DNA of 64,000 nt from Salidesulfovibrio onnuriiensis (GTDB lineage: Bacteria > Desulfobacterota > Desulfovibrionia > Desulfovibrionales > Desulfovibrionaceae): positions 3,537,501-3,601,500 of the forward strand of contig NZ_CP040751.1 of assembly GCF_008001235.1 (NCBI RefSeq). The letters run 5' to 3'. The first letter of the stretch is position 1; each line of letters opens with the position of its first letter. The notes below the pieces were generated by a model. It did not search any database and was not told where the DNA came from. It saw nothing but the letters and a program-made list of their open reading frames with translations. Shown here one piece after another: positions 18,211 through 25,820 of this stretch. The position numbers and the translations under genes are program-made.

Positions 18211-20096
18211 TACAACGCCCCTCCCATCATAAGCAGAATGAGACTGCCCGCTGCGATGTTGATCCACAGGGTCAGCTTGTGTTCACCGAACAGTTCCCCG
18301 AGGTAGTAGTTGCCGGCGCTGTAGGGCACCGCCGTTTCCATGGGGCCGAGGAAGGCGCCTTCATCCATGCCGCCCACCTGGGCACCGCCCAGGTACGGGT
18401 GGGATTCCTTGCCTTTTGCGCGCAGGGCGCGGAACACGGCGAACAGGGTTCCCAGGCCGATGAGCATGATGAGCGGATACATGACGAATCCGCCGGCGGC
18501 GTCCTCCAGAAGGGAGCCGTGCAGGGCCACCTGGGCCGCAGCGAACGCGGGCACCAGGACTTCGGTGTACAGGTACGGCGTGGTGAATGCGAACACCAGG
18601 GCCGAGGCGCACAGGAGCATGAGCGGCCCGCCGGTCAGCAGGGGCTGCTGCTCGGTGCCGCGGGACTCGCCCCGGCTGCCCATGAGCAGGCCGGCCCACC
18701 GGGCCCAGTAGACCACGGTCAGGGCGCTGCCCAAAGCCATCATGACGATGACGAACAGATGCCCGGCGGCGGCCTCAAGGGCCATCCACTTGCACAGCAG
18801 CACGCCGAAAGGCGGCAGGAGCATGGACAGGATGCCAATGATGGTGATGGTCGCGGTGCGCGGCATGATCTTGAACAGCCCGCGCATGTCCTCGATGTCG
18901 CGCGAGCCGATCTTCTGCTCGATGGTTCCCACGCACAGGAAGAGAAGGGACTTGGAGATGGCGTGGAAGATGATCAGCATGACCGCGGCAATGATGGCCA
19001 GCGGCGTGTTGAGCCCCGCGCAGGCGATGATCAGGCCCAGGTTGCTGATGGTTGAATAGGCCAGGATCTTCTTGCCGTTGCTCTGGCCTATGGCCAGGGC
19101 CGCGCAGGCCAGGAAGGTGAAGGCCCCGCACAGTGCGATGCCGTGGCTCAGGAACGAGCCCTCGAACATGGGCGAGAACCGCAGCACCATGTACACGCCT
19201 GCCTTGACCATGGTGGACGAGTGCAGGAGCGCGGACACGGGCGTGGGAGCGACCATGGCGCCCAGCAGCCAGCTCTGGAACGGCAGTTGCGCGGCCTTGA
19301 CGAAACCGGCCAGGCAGATGAAGCCCACGGCGACCAGCAGGACGCCGGTGGCCGGGCCCGCGGCCAGCATGGCCATGATGCTCAGGGTTCCGGTCTGGGT
19401 GTAGGCCCAGATGATTCCCAGGACCAGCGCCACGCCGCCCAAGCTGTTCATCCACAGGGCGCGGGTGGCGTTTTTGGTGGCCACTTCGGTGGCGTCATGC
19501 CCGATAAGCATGAAGGAACAGAAGGTGGTCACCTCGAAGAAGAAATAGAGCCACAGGATGTTGTTTGCCAGCACCAACCCGTTCATGGCGCCCAGGAACA
19601 GGACCAGATACAGGAAGAACTGCGGTTGTTTGCTCTTTTCCAGCTTCAGGTGTTGCTCGTGCTTCCGCATATACGGAAGCCCGAAGATACAGATGAGCGA
19701 CCCGACAATGGAGACCACCAGGACCATAACCAGGGCCAGGCTGTCGCCCATGAGGGCCGGAACCGATGCACCATGGTCCAGCAGAACCAGCTCAAAGAAA
19801 CCCAGCAGCACGATCTGCGCCGCCGCAAACACCTTGATGAGCAGGTTTCTGAGTCGAAAACCATAGTACAGGATGACGAAAAGCAGCGCGAAATCGAGAA
19901 TGGTAACCAGGCTTTCCCAAAGCCCGGATGCCTCGAAGACGAAGCTGCCCTGGCCGAGAAGGGCCAGAGAGGCGGCGGTGAGTACCGCGCCGGTTGCCGT
20001 GACCGTGAAGGTCCGCACCGCGCCCGAACGGACGAAATAACAGACCACTCCAGCTATTGCCGGAAGCACGATCAGCAATAACAAAAGGTTAGACAT
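18210..20096 (-). CDS. echA: Ech hydrogenase membrane subunit A (NuoL/antiporter-like)
   Basis: A 628-residue membrane protein with about 16 hydrophobic helices, the antiporter-like subunit thought to carry ion translocation. It contains the proton-conducting NuoL/M-type features: FVKAAQLPFQSWLLGAMVAPTPVSALLHSSTMVKAGVY-like segment (only partly quoted here: KAAQLPFQSWL, TPVSALLHSS, MVKAGVY) and Lys/His within later helices. MSN at 20096 has AAAGGGG 5 nt upstream; a GTG six bases earlier is directly against that site and is less likely. It is the first gene of the ech operon. Confidence 0.93.
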   Translation of the reverse strand: MSNLLLLLIVLPAIAGVVCYFVRSGAVRTFTVTATGAVLTAASLALLGQGSFVFEASGLWESLVTILDFALLFVILYYGFRLRNLLIKVFAAAQIVLLGFFELVLLDHGASVPALMGDSLALVMVLVVSIVGSLICIFGLPYMRKHEQHLKLEKSKQPQFFLYLVLFLGAMNGLVLANNILWLYFFFEVTTFCSFMLIGHDATEVATKNATRALWMNSLGGVALVLGIIWAYTQTGTLSIMAMLAAGPATGVLLVAVGFICLAGFVKAAQLPFQSWLLGAMVAPTPVSALLHSSTMVKAGVYMVLRFSPMFEGSFLSHGIALCGAFTFLACAALAIGQSNGKKILAYSTISNLGLIIACAGLNTPLAIIAAVMLIIFHAISKSLLFLCVGTIEQKIGSRDIEDMRGLFKIMPRTATITIIGILSMLLPPFGVLLCKWMALEAAAGHLFVIVMMALGSALTVVYWARWAGLLMGSRGESRGTEQQPLLTGGPLMLLCASALVFAFTTPYLYTEVLVPAFAAAQVALHGSLLEDAAGGFVMYPLIMLIGLGTLFAVFRALRAKGKESHPYLGGAQVGGMDEGAFLGPMETAVPYSAGNYYLGELFGEHKLTLWINIAAGSLILLMMGGAL

Positions 20097-20487
20097 GCAC
20101 ACCCCTTTGAGTTTGGTATCCGTTTTTCACGCAGTTAACGCACCCCTCAGTACGCATCTAACTGCAAAAACAAGATAACTTTTTACGAGGTAACCGAAGT
20201 TGTTATGCCAACTAGATTTTTAGGTCAATTGGTTGGGCAATCAATCTGCAAGTTTCTTTTTTCACAAGCAAAATCGAGCCACAGGAGTTTCAAAAACGTA
20301 TATTTGAACCCTGTTTCAACCTGACCTTTCGGCAGGTAGGGGGGTGGAGATGATCCCACGGCTTTTCGGGAAAAATCATGCAAAATGCAACATCATGGGA
20401 AAATCCGATTCACGCGCTGCGGAAGTATCGGATTTTATGATACATCCATGAAATACGCATCGCGAAAGGATGAATTGGGCGAAACGG
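20097..20487. other. Intergenic region upstream of echA with an inverted repeat
   Basis: About 390 bp without a gene. On the minus strand it must hold the ech promoter; I see no clear sigma-54 (TGGCAC-N5-TTGC) or canonical sigma-70 pair. The region near 20160-20330 is AT-rich. At its right end lies a perfect 10-bp inverted repeat, AAAATCCGAT (20400-20409) and ATCGGATTTT (20427-20436), with a 17-nt loop. The T-runs on both strands suit a terminator for the gene ending at 20488. Confidence 0.5.
20400..20436 (-). terminator. Inverted repeat, candidate terminator of the PAPS-reductase-like gene
   Basis: A perfect 10-bp stem (AAAATCCGAT / ATCGGATTTT) with a 17-nt loop, 51 nt past the stop at 20488. 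The A/T ends give a short U-run on either strand, so it may act in both directions. The long loop makes it weaker than the other terminators here. Confidence 0.45.
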
Positions 20488-21159
20488 CTAGAAATAGCCG
20501 AGGCTGGTGAGCACGGCCAGATTCTTTTCCTTTTCCCGGTCGCGGCCGGAGCGCTCGGAAGGCCCGCTCCCCGGCTCGGTGCAGGGCATGCACCCCAGGG
20601 ACCGGTATCCCCTGTCGTACAGCTCGCAGTACGGCAGCCCGAACATGGTGTTGAAGGCCCAGACATCGGTTTCGCACCAGTCCAGGATCGGGTTGACCAT
20701 GGTGTGGGCCGGCGATTCGCGGGGCTCGAAATAGTCGCGCCCCACCCTGTCCGGGTGTTCGTCGCGGCGCAGGCCCGTGAGCAGGAAGGCTGCGCCGGTG
20801 TCGCGAATGGCCTGACGCAGGGGATCGATCTTGAGGTCCAGACAGCAGGTGACCTTGTCCACGGCCACGGGATAGGTCTCCAGGTTCACGGCGGGCCGGG
20901 CAATATGCAGGTCCACGCTCCACTCCAAGGCCATGCGGTCGCGGAAGGCCAGCACCTCCGGAAACTTGCAGCCCGTATCCAGGGTGATGGCCCTGGGCGC
21001 GCCCAATCCGTGATGCTCCAGCACGCTCTTCCAGAGAAACAGCACGATGGTGGAATCCTTGCCCCCGGTCCAGGCCACCCGGATCGTCACCGGGTCATGC
21101 TCCAGCAGACCGAGGAGCAGGTCCTCGGCGGCCTTGATCTTGTCTTCAAGTGCGATCAT
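20488..21159 (-). CDS. Phosphoadenosine phosphosulfate reductase family protein (PP-loop ATP pyrophosphatase)
   Basis: A 223-residue protein with the adenylating PP-loop AWTGGKDSTIVLFLW near residue 28, a later RRDEHPDR segment, and a C-terminal GCMPCTEP Cys pair followed by a tail rich in charged residues. These are marks of the CysH/CysD-like N-type ATP pyrophosphatase superfamily. It could be an APS/PAPS reductase-like enzyme or a sulfur-transfer protein; dissimilatory sulfate reducers do not need CysH for respiration, so the actual substrate is open. ATG at 21159 has GTGGGGAC upstream. Confidence 0.8.
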   Translation of the reverse strand: MIALEDKIKAAEDLLLGLLEHDPVTIRVAWTGGKDSTIVLFLWKSVLEHHGLGAPRAITLDTGCKFPEVLAFRDRMALEWSVDLHIARPAVNLETYPVAVDKVTCCLDLKIDPLRQAIRDTGAAFLLTGLRRDEHPDRVGRDYFEPRESPAHTMVNPILDWCETDVWAFNTMFGLPYCELYDRGYRSLGCMPCTEPGSGPSERSGRDREKEKNLAVLTSLGYF

Positions 21160-21217
21160 GTCCCCACTATGCCATGATTTTTCCGCTTTGCAAGCGCCGC
21201 CCTCTCCATATAAGTAT

Positions 21218-21682
21218 ATGGCCATGCTTGAAACCATCCGCACCCTGGTCCGGGAAAAGGACACCTGCGTCATGGCCACCTGCGAGGGTGACCTGCCGCA
21301 CACATCGCTCATGACCTACACGGCCGAGGAAGACGGCCTGACCTTCTACTTCCTCTCGCGCATGAACACGCGCAAGGTGCGCAACCTGCGCGCCAACCCA
21401 GAGGTGAGCCTGCTCATCGACACCCGCGAGGAGCATCTGCCCGAGCTGCGGCACAAGGCCATGGCCCTGACCGTGGCCGGAACCTACCTGCCCCCGCGCA
21501 ACCGCGACGACCTGTTGCGGCTCAAGCAGGCGTTCACGGCCCGGCACCCGCACCTGGAAAAATTCGCAAGCCACGGCGACACCACCATCCTGACCGTAAA
21601 GGCGCGCAGCTTCCTGCTCCTGGTGGGAGTCGAGGAGCAGCATTTCATCGACCTTGAAAATTTTTCTGAAAAAAGTGCTTGA
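21218..21682 (+). CDS. Pyridoxamine 5'-phosphate oxidase-fold protein
   Basis: A 154-residue protein of the split-barrel flavin-binding family: TLVREKDTCVMATCEGDLPHTSLMTY at the start (quoted in part: CVMATCEGDLPHTSL), FYFLSRMNTRKVRNLRANPEVSLLID in the middle, a typical FMN/F420-binding layout. It may bind FMN, heme or F420; no residue settles which. It is divergent from the PAPS-reductase-like gene across a 58-bp gap. Two in-frame ATGs (21218, 21224) are possible starts with no strong ribosome site. Confidence 0.8.
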   Translation: MAMLETIRTLVREKDTCVMATCEGDLPHTSLMTYTAEEDGLTFYFLSRMNTRKVRNLRANPEVSLLIDTREEHLPELRHKAMALTVAGTYLPPRNRDDLLRLKQAFTARHPHLEKFASHGDTTILTVKARSFLLLVGVEEQHFIDLENFSEKSA

Positions 21683-21706
21683 CGGCAACCGAGGTCTCAG
21701 CATAAA
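21679..21706 (+). promoter_or_regulatory. Promoter of the first tRNA-Arg/tRNA-fMet unit
   Basis: TTGACG at 21679-21684, a 16-nt spacer, and CATAAA at 21701-21706 end 15 nt before the tRNA-Arg. The second unit has an equally placed TTGACG (21996-22001), which supports this call. The -35 lies over the end of the PNPOx-fold gene. Confidence 0.6.
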
Positions 21707-21721
21707 AACAGCCCTCGTTGC

Positions 21722-21798
21722 GCGCCCGTAGCTCAGCTGGATAGAGTGCCGGACTACGAATCCGTAGGTCAGAGGTTCGAATCCTCTCGGGCGCGCCA
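21722..21798 (+). tRNA. tRNA-Arg (anticodon ACG), copy 1
   Basis: A full cloverleaf of 77 nt including encoded CCA: acceptor GCGCCCG/CGGGCGC, D-arm GCTC..GAGT, anticodon loop CTACGAA with ACG at 21756-21758, and T-loop TTCGAAT. The discriminator base is G. The anticodon stem has one C-U mismatch at its top pair. Confidence 0.97.
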
Positions 21799-21809
21799 CC
21801 TTAGAAATC

Positions 21810-21845
21810 AAAAGGGTTTCCAGACCAACTCGGAAACCCTTTTTT
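21810..21845 (+). terminator. Hairpin with T-run between tRNA-Arg and tRNA-fMet (copy 1)
   Basis: Stem GGGTTTCC/GGAAACCC flanked by AAAA and TTTTTT, with a 10-nt loop. By form it is an intrinsic terminator, but the tRNA-fMet starts only 17 nt later with no room for its own promoter, so read-through or a processing role is likely. Confidence 0.7.
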
Positions 21846-21862
21846 CATGACCTCATCAATGA

Positions 21863-21939
<77 letters not shown>

Positions 21940-21947
21940 ATATTTGA

Positions 21948-21985
21948 AAGGCTCGGTGAGAAATCACCGGGCCTTTTGTTTTTGA
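21948..21985 (+). terminator. Terminator after tRNA-fMet copy 1
   Basis: A 12-bp stem (one G-T pair) capped by a GAAA tetraloop and followed by TTTTGTTTTT. The second copy has compensating base changes in the same stem (GG/CC to AG/CT), direct evidence of selection for the hairpin. Confidence 0.92.
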
Positions 21986-21995
21986 TTATTTAGTC

Positions 21996-22024
21996 TTGAC
22001 GCCACCGGCTACAGGGCGTAGACA
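21996..22024 (+). promoter_or_regulatory. Promoter of the second tRNA-Arg/tRNA-fMet unit
   Basis: TTGACG at 21996-22001, a 17-nt spacer, and TAGACA at 22019-22024, 14 nt before the second tRNA-Arg. The -10 is a poor match, but the -35 equals that of the first unit and the spacing is ideal. Confidence 0.55.
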
Positions 22025-22038
22025 CCCTCTTCCGATGT

Positions 22039-22115
22039 GCGCCCGTAGCTCAGCTGGATAGAGTGCCGGACTACGAATCCGTAGGTCAGAGGTTCGAATC
22101 CTCTCGGGCGCACCA
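22039..22115 (+). tRNA. tRNA-Arg (anticodon ACG), copy 2
   Basis: The same as copy 1 over the mature tRNA, except that the discriminator base is A in place of G. Anticodon ACG lies at 22073-22075 and CCA is encoded. Confidence 0.97.
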
Positions 22116-22126
22116 TCTTTGAAATC

Positions 22127-22161
22127 AAAAGGGTTTCCAGCCCAACCCGGAAACCCCTTTT
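22127..22161 (+). terminator. Hairpin between tRNA-Arg and tRNA-fMet (copy 2)
   Basis: Stem GGGTTTCC/GGAAACCC is kept from copy 1, but the loop sequence differs and the T-run is shorter (one extra C then TTTT). The weaker T-run again suggests that it lets transcription pass to the following tRNA-fMet. Confidence 0.6.
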
Positions 22162-22178
22162 CATGACCACATCAATGA

Positions 22179-22255
<77 letters not shown>

Positions 22256-22262
22256 ATATTTG

Positions 22263-22296
22263 AAAGGCTCAGTGAGAAATCACTGAGCCTTTTTGT
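22263..22296 (+). terminator. Terminator after tRNA-fMet copy 2
   Basis: A perfect stem AAAGGCTCAGTGA/TCACTGAGCCTTT with a GAAA loop and a T5 tail. It ends just before the convergent YegP-like gene, so it may also help to end that transcript. Confidence 0.92.
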
Positions 22297-22304
22297 CTTA
22301 CTGC

Positions 22305-22478
22305 CTAAACCTCAACTATCTCGGCATGTTTAGCATTTTCTTTAATCGATTCAATAGTTTCAATTGCAGAGTGTTTCTGGGTATAACCTTCACTCTGCAA
22401 CATAATCTTTCCATTCGGAGCCACAAGCCTGAAGCGCCACTCACCAGCCCGATCTTTAAACAACTCAAATTTGTACAA
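22305..22478 (-). CDS. DUF1508 (YegP-like) small protein
   Basis: A 57-residue single-repeat DUF1508 protein: YKFELFKDRAGEWRFRLVAP followed by NGKIMLQSEGYTQK and a helix with IESIKENA. The family folds as a small beta-alpha domain of unknown function. A TTG at 22478 is the likely start, with GGAGG 8 nt before it; a second TTG 12 nt upstream is less well placed. Its GC content is lower than that of its neighbours. It is convergent with the tRNA units. Confidence 0.85.
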   Translation of the reverse strand: MYKFELFKDRAGEWRFRLVAPNGKIMLQSEGYTQKHSAIETIESIKENAKHAEIVEV

Positions 22479-22898
22479 TTCACCCTCCAACTGTTGGATA
22501 ATTCAGTTTACCACACCACATTCAAAAAACATTACTTTACAGACAGCCAGAAACAAACGGACCACAGACATATAGAACAATACATATTATAACCACGGCA
22601 ACGCTAATCAGACAAGACATAATCCACAACGAAACCAAACCAGATATATAAACTCCCTCTTGCCAACCCCATCGACTCCCTGATATCCCCTGCCCTTCAC
22701 GATGCTGGCGGGCCGGTCCTCTCTCACGGACGCCCCGCCCTGATAAAACGCACCCAAACGAGGATTGCATGAGAAAGAGAATAGTAGCGTAATCCGTCTG
22801 CCGACGGATGGTTGCCGTTGCAGACGGAGGACTTCCTGTTGACCCATGCCCGGGCAAAAGCCCGAGACACGCGAACATCAACGAAAAGGAACCGTCCA
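22479..22898. other. AT-rich intergenic region with a structured leader
   Basis: About 420 bp. The left half (22490-22660) is the most AT-rich stretch of the area and shows no convincing gene; a hydrophobic minus-strand frame (to 22926) lacks a ribosome site. The right half is transcribed with the methyltransferase and contains two exclusive hairpins: ATCCGTC-TGCC-GACGGAT (22792-22809) and CCGTCTGC paired with GCAGACGG (22794-22801 with 22820-22827), then a CGGGC-AAAA-GCCCG stem near 22849. No known riboswitch class was recognised. Confidence 0.5.
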
Positions 22899-23669
22899 AT
22901 GACGCAACTGAACTACAATAAATCACAGAAATACAAGGACCTGGACACCATCTACGCCCAGTGCAGCGGCCCCGGCGGGCTGCGGCTGAGCGACTTCATG
23001 GCCCAGAAGATGGGGCTTCGCGCCGGAGCCCGCCTGCTGGACATCGGCTGCAACCGGGGCTGGCAGACCTGCTTCCTGGCCAAGGAGTACTTCGTGCAGA
23101 TCACGGCCATCGACCCCTGGGACGACCGCATGCAGGGCGACGCCATGGTGGAGCACGTGCGCCGCAACGCCCGGCACTGGGGCGTCGGCAATTCGGTGCT
23201 GGCCCAGAAAATCGGGGTTCCGGACACGCACTTTGCGTCCGAGTCCTTTGACTTCGCCCACTCCACCACGGCCCTGGAGATGGTGCATGGCATGCAGGGC
23301 AAGGAAGGCTACATGGCCGCGCTACGGGAAATCCTGCGGGTGCTGCGGCCCGGCGGCGTCTTTGGCCTGGGCGAGCCCATGCACCTGGACGTGGCGATTC
23401 CCGAGGACCTGCTGCCGCATGTCTCGCAGCCGGACTTTGCCTGGAAGGACTGCTTCCGGGACATCCATAGTACGGTCGAGGACATACGAAACGCCGGGTT
23501 CGAGATCGTCGAAGCGGCCCATGCGCCCGACGCACGGGACTGGTGGCTGGAATACGCGGCCCACGACCCGTTCTGCAAACAGAACCCGGACGGCGATCCC
23601 AAGACCCTGGAGATCGACGCCGGACGATGGACCAGCTTCGGCTACGTCATCGCCCGCAAGCCTGAATAA
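22899..23669 (+). CDS. Class I SAM-dependent methyltransferase
   Basis: A 256-residue soluble enzyme with a Rossmann SAM-binding fold: motif I RLLDIGCNRGWQT, motif II-like ITAIDPWDD, and motif V/VI ILRVLRPGGVFGLGEP. It resembles UbiE/small-molecule methyltransferases; the C-terminal region (DWWLEYAAHDPFCKQNP) should define the substrate but I cannot name it. ATG at 22899 has AAAGGA 8 nt upstream. It has a possible structured 5' leader and its own strong terminator, so it seems to be a single-gene unit. Confidence 0.85.
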   Translation: MTQLNYNKSQKYKDLDTIYAQCSGPGGLRLSDFMAQKMGLRAGARLLDIGCNRGWQTCFLAKEYFVQITAIDPWDDRMQGDAMVEHVRRNARHWGVGNSVLAQKIGVPDTHFASESFDFAHSTTALEMVHGMQGKEGYMAALREILRVLRPGGVFGLGEPMHLDVAIPEDLLPHVSQPDFAWKDCFRDIHSTVEDIRNAGFEIVEAAHAPDARDWWLEYAAHDPFCKQNPDGDPKTLEIDAGRWTSFGYVIARKPE

Positions 23670-23672
23670 ATA

Positions 23673-23710
23673 AAACGGCCGCTGTCGGAACTTCCGGCAG
23701 CGGCCATTTT
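23673..23710 (+). terminator. Terminator after the methyltransferase gene
   Basis: A 12-bp stem GGCCGCTGTCGG/CCGGCAGCGGCC with a short loop, flanked by AAAA and ATTTT. It begins immediately after the methyltransferase stop. Confidence 0.9.
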
Positions 23711-23761
23711 CATGCTACAAGCACCCATCATTCACCCTTTTCATCTCTTCAGGAGCCGACC

Positions 23762-24070
23762 ATGCCCAGACTCACCCGTTACGGATTCATCTTCATGGCT
23801 CCCGGCCACACCCCGCAACAGAGCACTGCCCACCTGCCGTCCGAACAGTTCACCACCACCGTCGTCGGGGTCTCGGACATAAACGAGGCCTGTACTGCGG
23901 CGCAGGACTTGGTGAATCAGGGAATCGAACTCATCGAGCTCTGCGGCGGATTCGAAGCCGTGGACGAAGAGGCCGTCATCAGGCACATCGACTGCGATGT
24001 GCCCGTGGGACGCGTCGTGTTCACGCGGAATGAAGAAGCGGAAAAAATGAAGCGATTCCTCAACAGCTGA
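23762..24070 (+). CDS. Small conserved protein, DUF6506-like
   Basis: A 102-residue soluble protein: RYGFIFMAPGHTP at the start, then VVGVSDINEACTAAQDLV, GIELIELCGGF and VPVGRVVF. The layout is that of the DUF6506 family as I remember it; the function is unknown. ATG at 23762 follows CAGGAGCCG. It lies between the methyltransferase terminator and the convergent LysE gene and is probably monocistronic. Confidence 0.7.
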   Translation: MPRLTRYGFIFMAPGHTPQQSTAHLPSEQFTTTVVGVSDINEACTAAQDLVNQGIELIELCGGFEAVDEEAVIRHIDCDVPVGRVVFTRNEEAEKMKRFLNS

Positions 24071-24116
24071 CAAGTCACGCTTCCACGGAATAATCCACGA
24101 GGGGGGCCATGCTCCC

Positions 24117-24722
24117 TTAAAAAAACGAGAGCAGTCCCGACAATTCCACAGCCGTATAGACCAGCAACAGGGAAAGGCAAAGATTCACCGCGTTTCGGAC
24201 CTTGCGATGATGCAGGTGCGCCCGGATGGCAGCCCCGCCCAGCGCCCAGACGGACACGGTGCAGAACCCCAGGCAGCTGAAGAGAAAGGCAAAGGGCAGC
24301 AAAGACATGTATTGCCCGGCCAGGGCGGCAAGGAAAGTGGAATACAGGGCCATGCCATAGACCAGCCCCTTTGGGTTGACCAACTGCAGTGCGGCCCCGT
24401 GCCTGAAACCGAGCGGCGGATGGTCTTCGGGATCAAAGGCATAGCTCGTCCGGATGGTGCCATACGCCAACCAGAGAACATACAGCGCCCCCACCAGGCG
24501 CAGCACCGGTTCCAGAACGGGCAGAGTTTCAAGCAGCAGACTGGACATGAGAATGCACAAAACTTGAACAAGCAGAAAGCCGAAGGCAATACCAGCAAGG
24601 TAAGGCAACGTCCTGCCATAGCCGTACAAAATGCCCATGGATGCGCTGGAAACATTGTTCGGTCCGGGCGTCAACGAAGTCACCAGGGCAAAGGATAGAA
24701 CCGGGAGAATCTCAAGAGCCAT
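24117..24722 (-). CDS. LysE/RhtB family amino-acid exporter
   Basis: A 201-residue inner membrane protein with about six helices. The N-terminal family signature VTSLTPGPNNVSSASMG and the mid segment LGFRHGAALQLVNPKG are characteristic of LysE-type exporters of amino acids or their derivatives. Start MALEILP at 24722 follows GGAGG at 5 nt. The substrate is not deducible. Confidence 0.92.
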   Translation of the reverse strand: MALEILPVLSFALVTSLTPGPNNVSSASMGILYGYGRTLPYLAGIAFGFLLVQVLCILMSSLLLETLPVLEPVLRLVGALYVLWLAYGTIRTSYAFDPEDHPPLGFRHGAALQLVNPKGLVYGMALYSTFLAALAGQYMSLLPFAFLFSCLGFCTVSVWALGGAAIRAHLHHRKVRNAVNLCLSLLLVYTAVELSGLLSFF

Positions 24723-24845
24723 CAAAACCTCCGAGCATGAGGATCTAGATGCGTCCATAACAATGACTTGGAAACGCTCTGTACAATGGAGCCGGGGGCA
24801 CCATCCCTGGAGGCCCATTCAACCGCAGGCAATGTTCCCTTAGAG

Positions 24846-24878
24846 AAAAGCCCGGCACACCATAAGCACCGGGCTTTT
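24846..24878 (-). terminator. Terminator of the psp operon
   Basis: A perfect 10-bp inverted repeat AAAAGCCCGG/CCGGGCTTTT with a 13-nt loop, 28 nt past the pspC stop. T-runs on both sides allow it to work in both directions. Confidence 0.8.
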
Positions 24879-24905
24879 CCCATCCATATCGTCGAAGGAA
24901 GGAAT

Positions 24906-25370
24906 TTACCTGCTGCCGTTCATGCGCTGCTCCCACTCGAAATCCTTGCTGGTGACCACGTCCTCCATGCGGCGGATGCGGCGGTCCAGGCTTTCGAACT
25001 TGCGTTTGATGCGGGTGAGCGCTCCGGCGCGGGAGTCGGTATAGGAATCGTAGAACTCGCGATCCTCTTCGCGGGCAAAGGGCATGACCGGCTCGGGCTT
25101 CATGAAGAAAGCCGCCAGGAGGTAGAGCCCGACCACGGGCCAGAAGCCGGTGAAGATAAAGGCGACTATGACGGCGGCGCGCACCACGGAAACCCTGACG
25201 TCAAAATATTCGGCCAGCCCCTTGCAAACGCCGAGAACTCGGCCGTCGCGTGAGCGGTACAGGCCGCGACCGCGCGATGCCCCATCGGCTCCGTGCTGGA
25301 AGCTGCCGCCGCAATCCCGGCGGTATCCGCGCCATCCGCCTCTTCCGTTATTCCTGCGGGATGACCTCAT
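24906..25370 (-). CDS. pspC: Phage shock protein C
   Basis: A 154-residue PspC: Arg/Gly-rich N-terminus, the PspC block GLYRSRDGRVLGVCKGLAEYF, one hydrophobic helix (VVRAAVIVAFIFTGFWPVVG with extension), then a charged coiled-coil tail. PspC with PspB senses envelope stress and recruits PspA. The gene starts right after the pspB stop; AAGGAGAG inside the pspB end is the ribosome site. It ends the operon. Confidence 0.92.
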   Translation of the reverse strand: MRSSRRNNGRGGWRGYRRDCGGSFQHGADGASRGRGLYRSRDGRVLGVCKGLAEYFDVRVSVVRAAVIVAFIFTGFWPVVGLYLLAAFFMKPEPVMPFAREEDREFYDSYTDSRAGALTRIKRKFESLDRRIRRMEDVVTSKDFEWEQRMNGSR

Positions 25371-25592
25371 TTATTTTCTCTCCTTTTCCAGCAGAATGGT
25401 TTCCAGGGATTCCACACGCTCTTCCATACGGCTCATGGAGTTGTATATTTCCTGAATCATGCGCGCCTCCTCATCGGCTTCACCGCCCTTGCCCGCACTC
25501 TTGAACATTTTGATCAGGCCGACGAACACCGCCCCCACCAGGGCGATCCCCGCCAGGACGAACATGAATATCACGCCGAAAACATGGCCCAT
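25371..25592 (-). CDS. pspB: Phage shock protein B
   Basis: A 73-residue protein with one N-terminal helix (VFGVIFMFVLAGIALVGAVFVG) and a cytoplasmic Met/Glu-rich coiled coil (ARMIQEIYNSMSRMEERVESL), which is PspB architecture. Of two adjacent ATGs, 25592 has the better 8-nt spacing from GGAG (25598 has only 2). Works with PspC in the inner membrane stress response. Confidence 0.85.
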   Translation of the reverse strand: MGHVFGVIFMFVLAGIALVGAVFVGLIKMFKSAGKGGEADEEARMIQEIYNSMSRMEERVESLETILLEKERK

Positions 25593-25608
25593 GCCCATTA
25601 CTCCTTGG

Positions 25609-25734
25609 TCAACGAATATGAGGTCGATCACTTCGCAGCTCCCGGGGAGGGAGAAACATCAACCAGAACAACACTGCGACCACTGCTACGGCCGCCCCCA
25701 AAACGAACAGCATAATGGCATTGACGGGATCCAT
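25609..25734 (-). CDS. Small membrane protein in the psp operon
   Basis: A 41-residue open frame, MDPVNAIMLFVLGAA then a continuous Val/Leu-rich helix and a basic tail PPRELRSDRPHIR. It begins at ATG 25734 with GAGGAT 7 nt upstream, lies between pspA and pspB on the same strand, and ends 16 nt before pspB, so it fills the operon with normal spacing. It could be a PspD-like or unnamed stress membrane peptide; the assignment as a gene rests on context, ribosome site and helix. Confidence 0.6.
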   Translation of the reverse strand: MDPVNAIMLFVLGAAVAVVAVLFWLMFLPPRELRSDRPHIR

Positions 25735-25820
25735 GTGATTCATCCTCGTGCGCCGCCAACGGCCCGACCATAGCGCACCGGGCGCGTCCGGACAAACCGT
25801 TTCGAGCTTTTCTCATATTC

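Noticed and set aside
22690..22898. A known riboswitch before the methyltransferase
   Set aside because: I looked for SAM, cobalamin, c-di-GMP, fluoride, Moco and guanidine motifs and saw none, so only a generic structured leader is reported.
22537..22926. Minus-strand frame with a hydrophobic C-terminus in the AT-rich gap
   Set aside because: No ribosome site, low coding character, and it overlaps the methyltransferase leader and start on the other strand. Kept only as a remote possibility.
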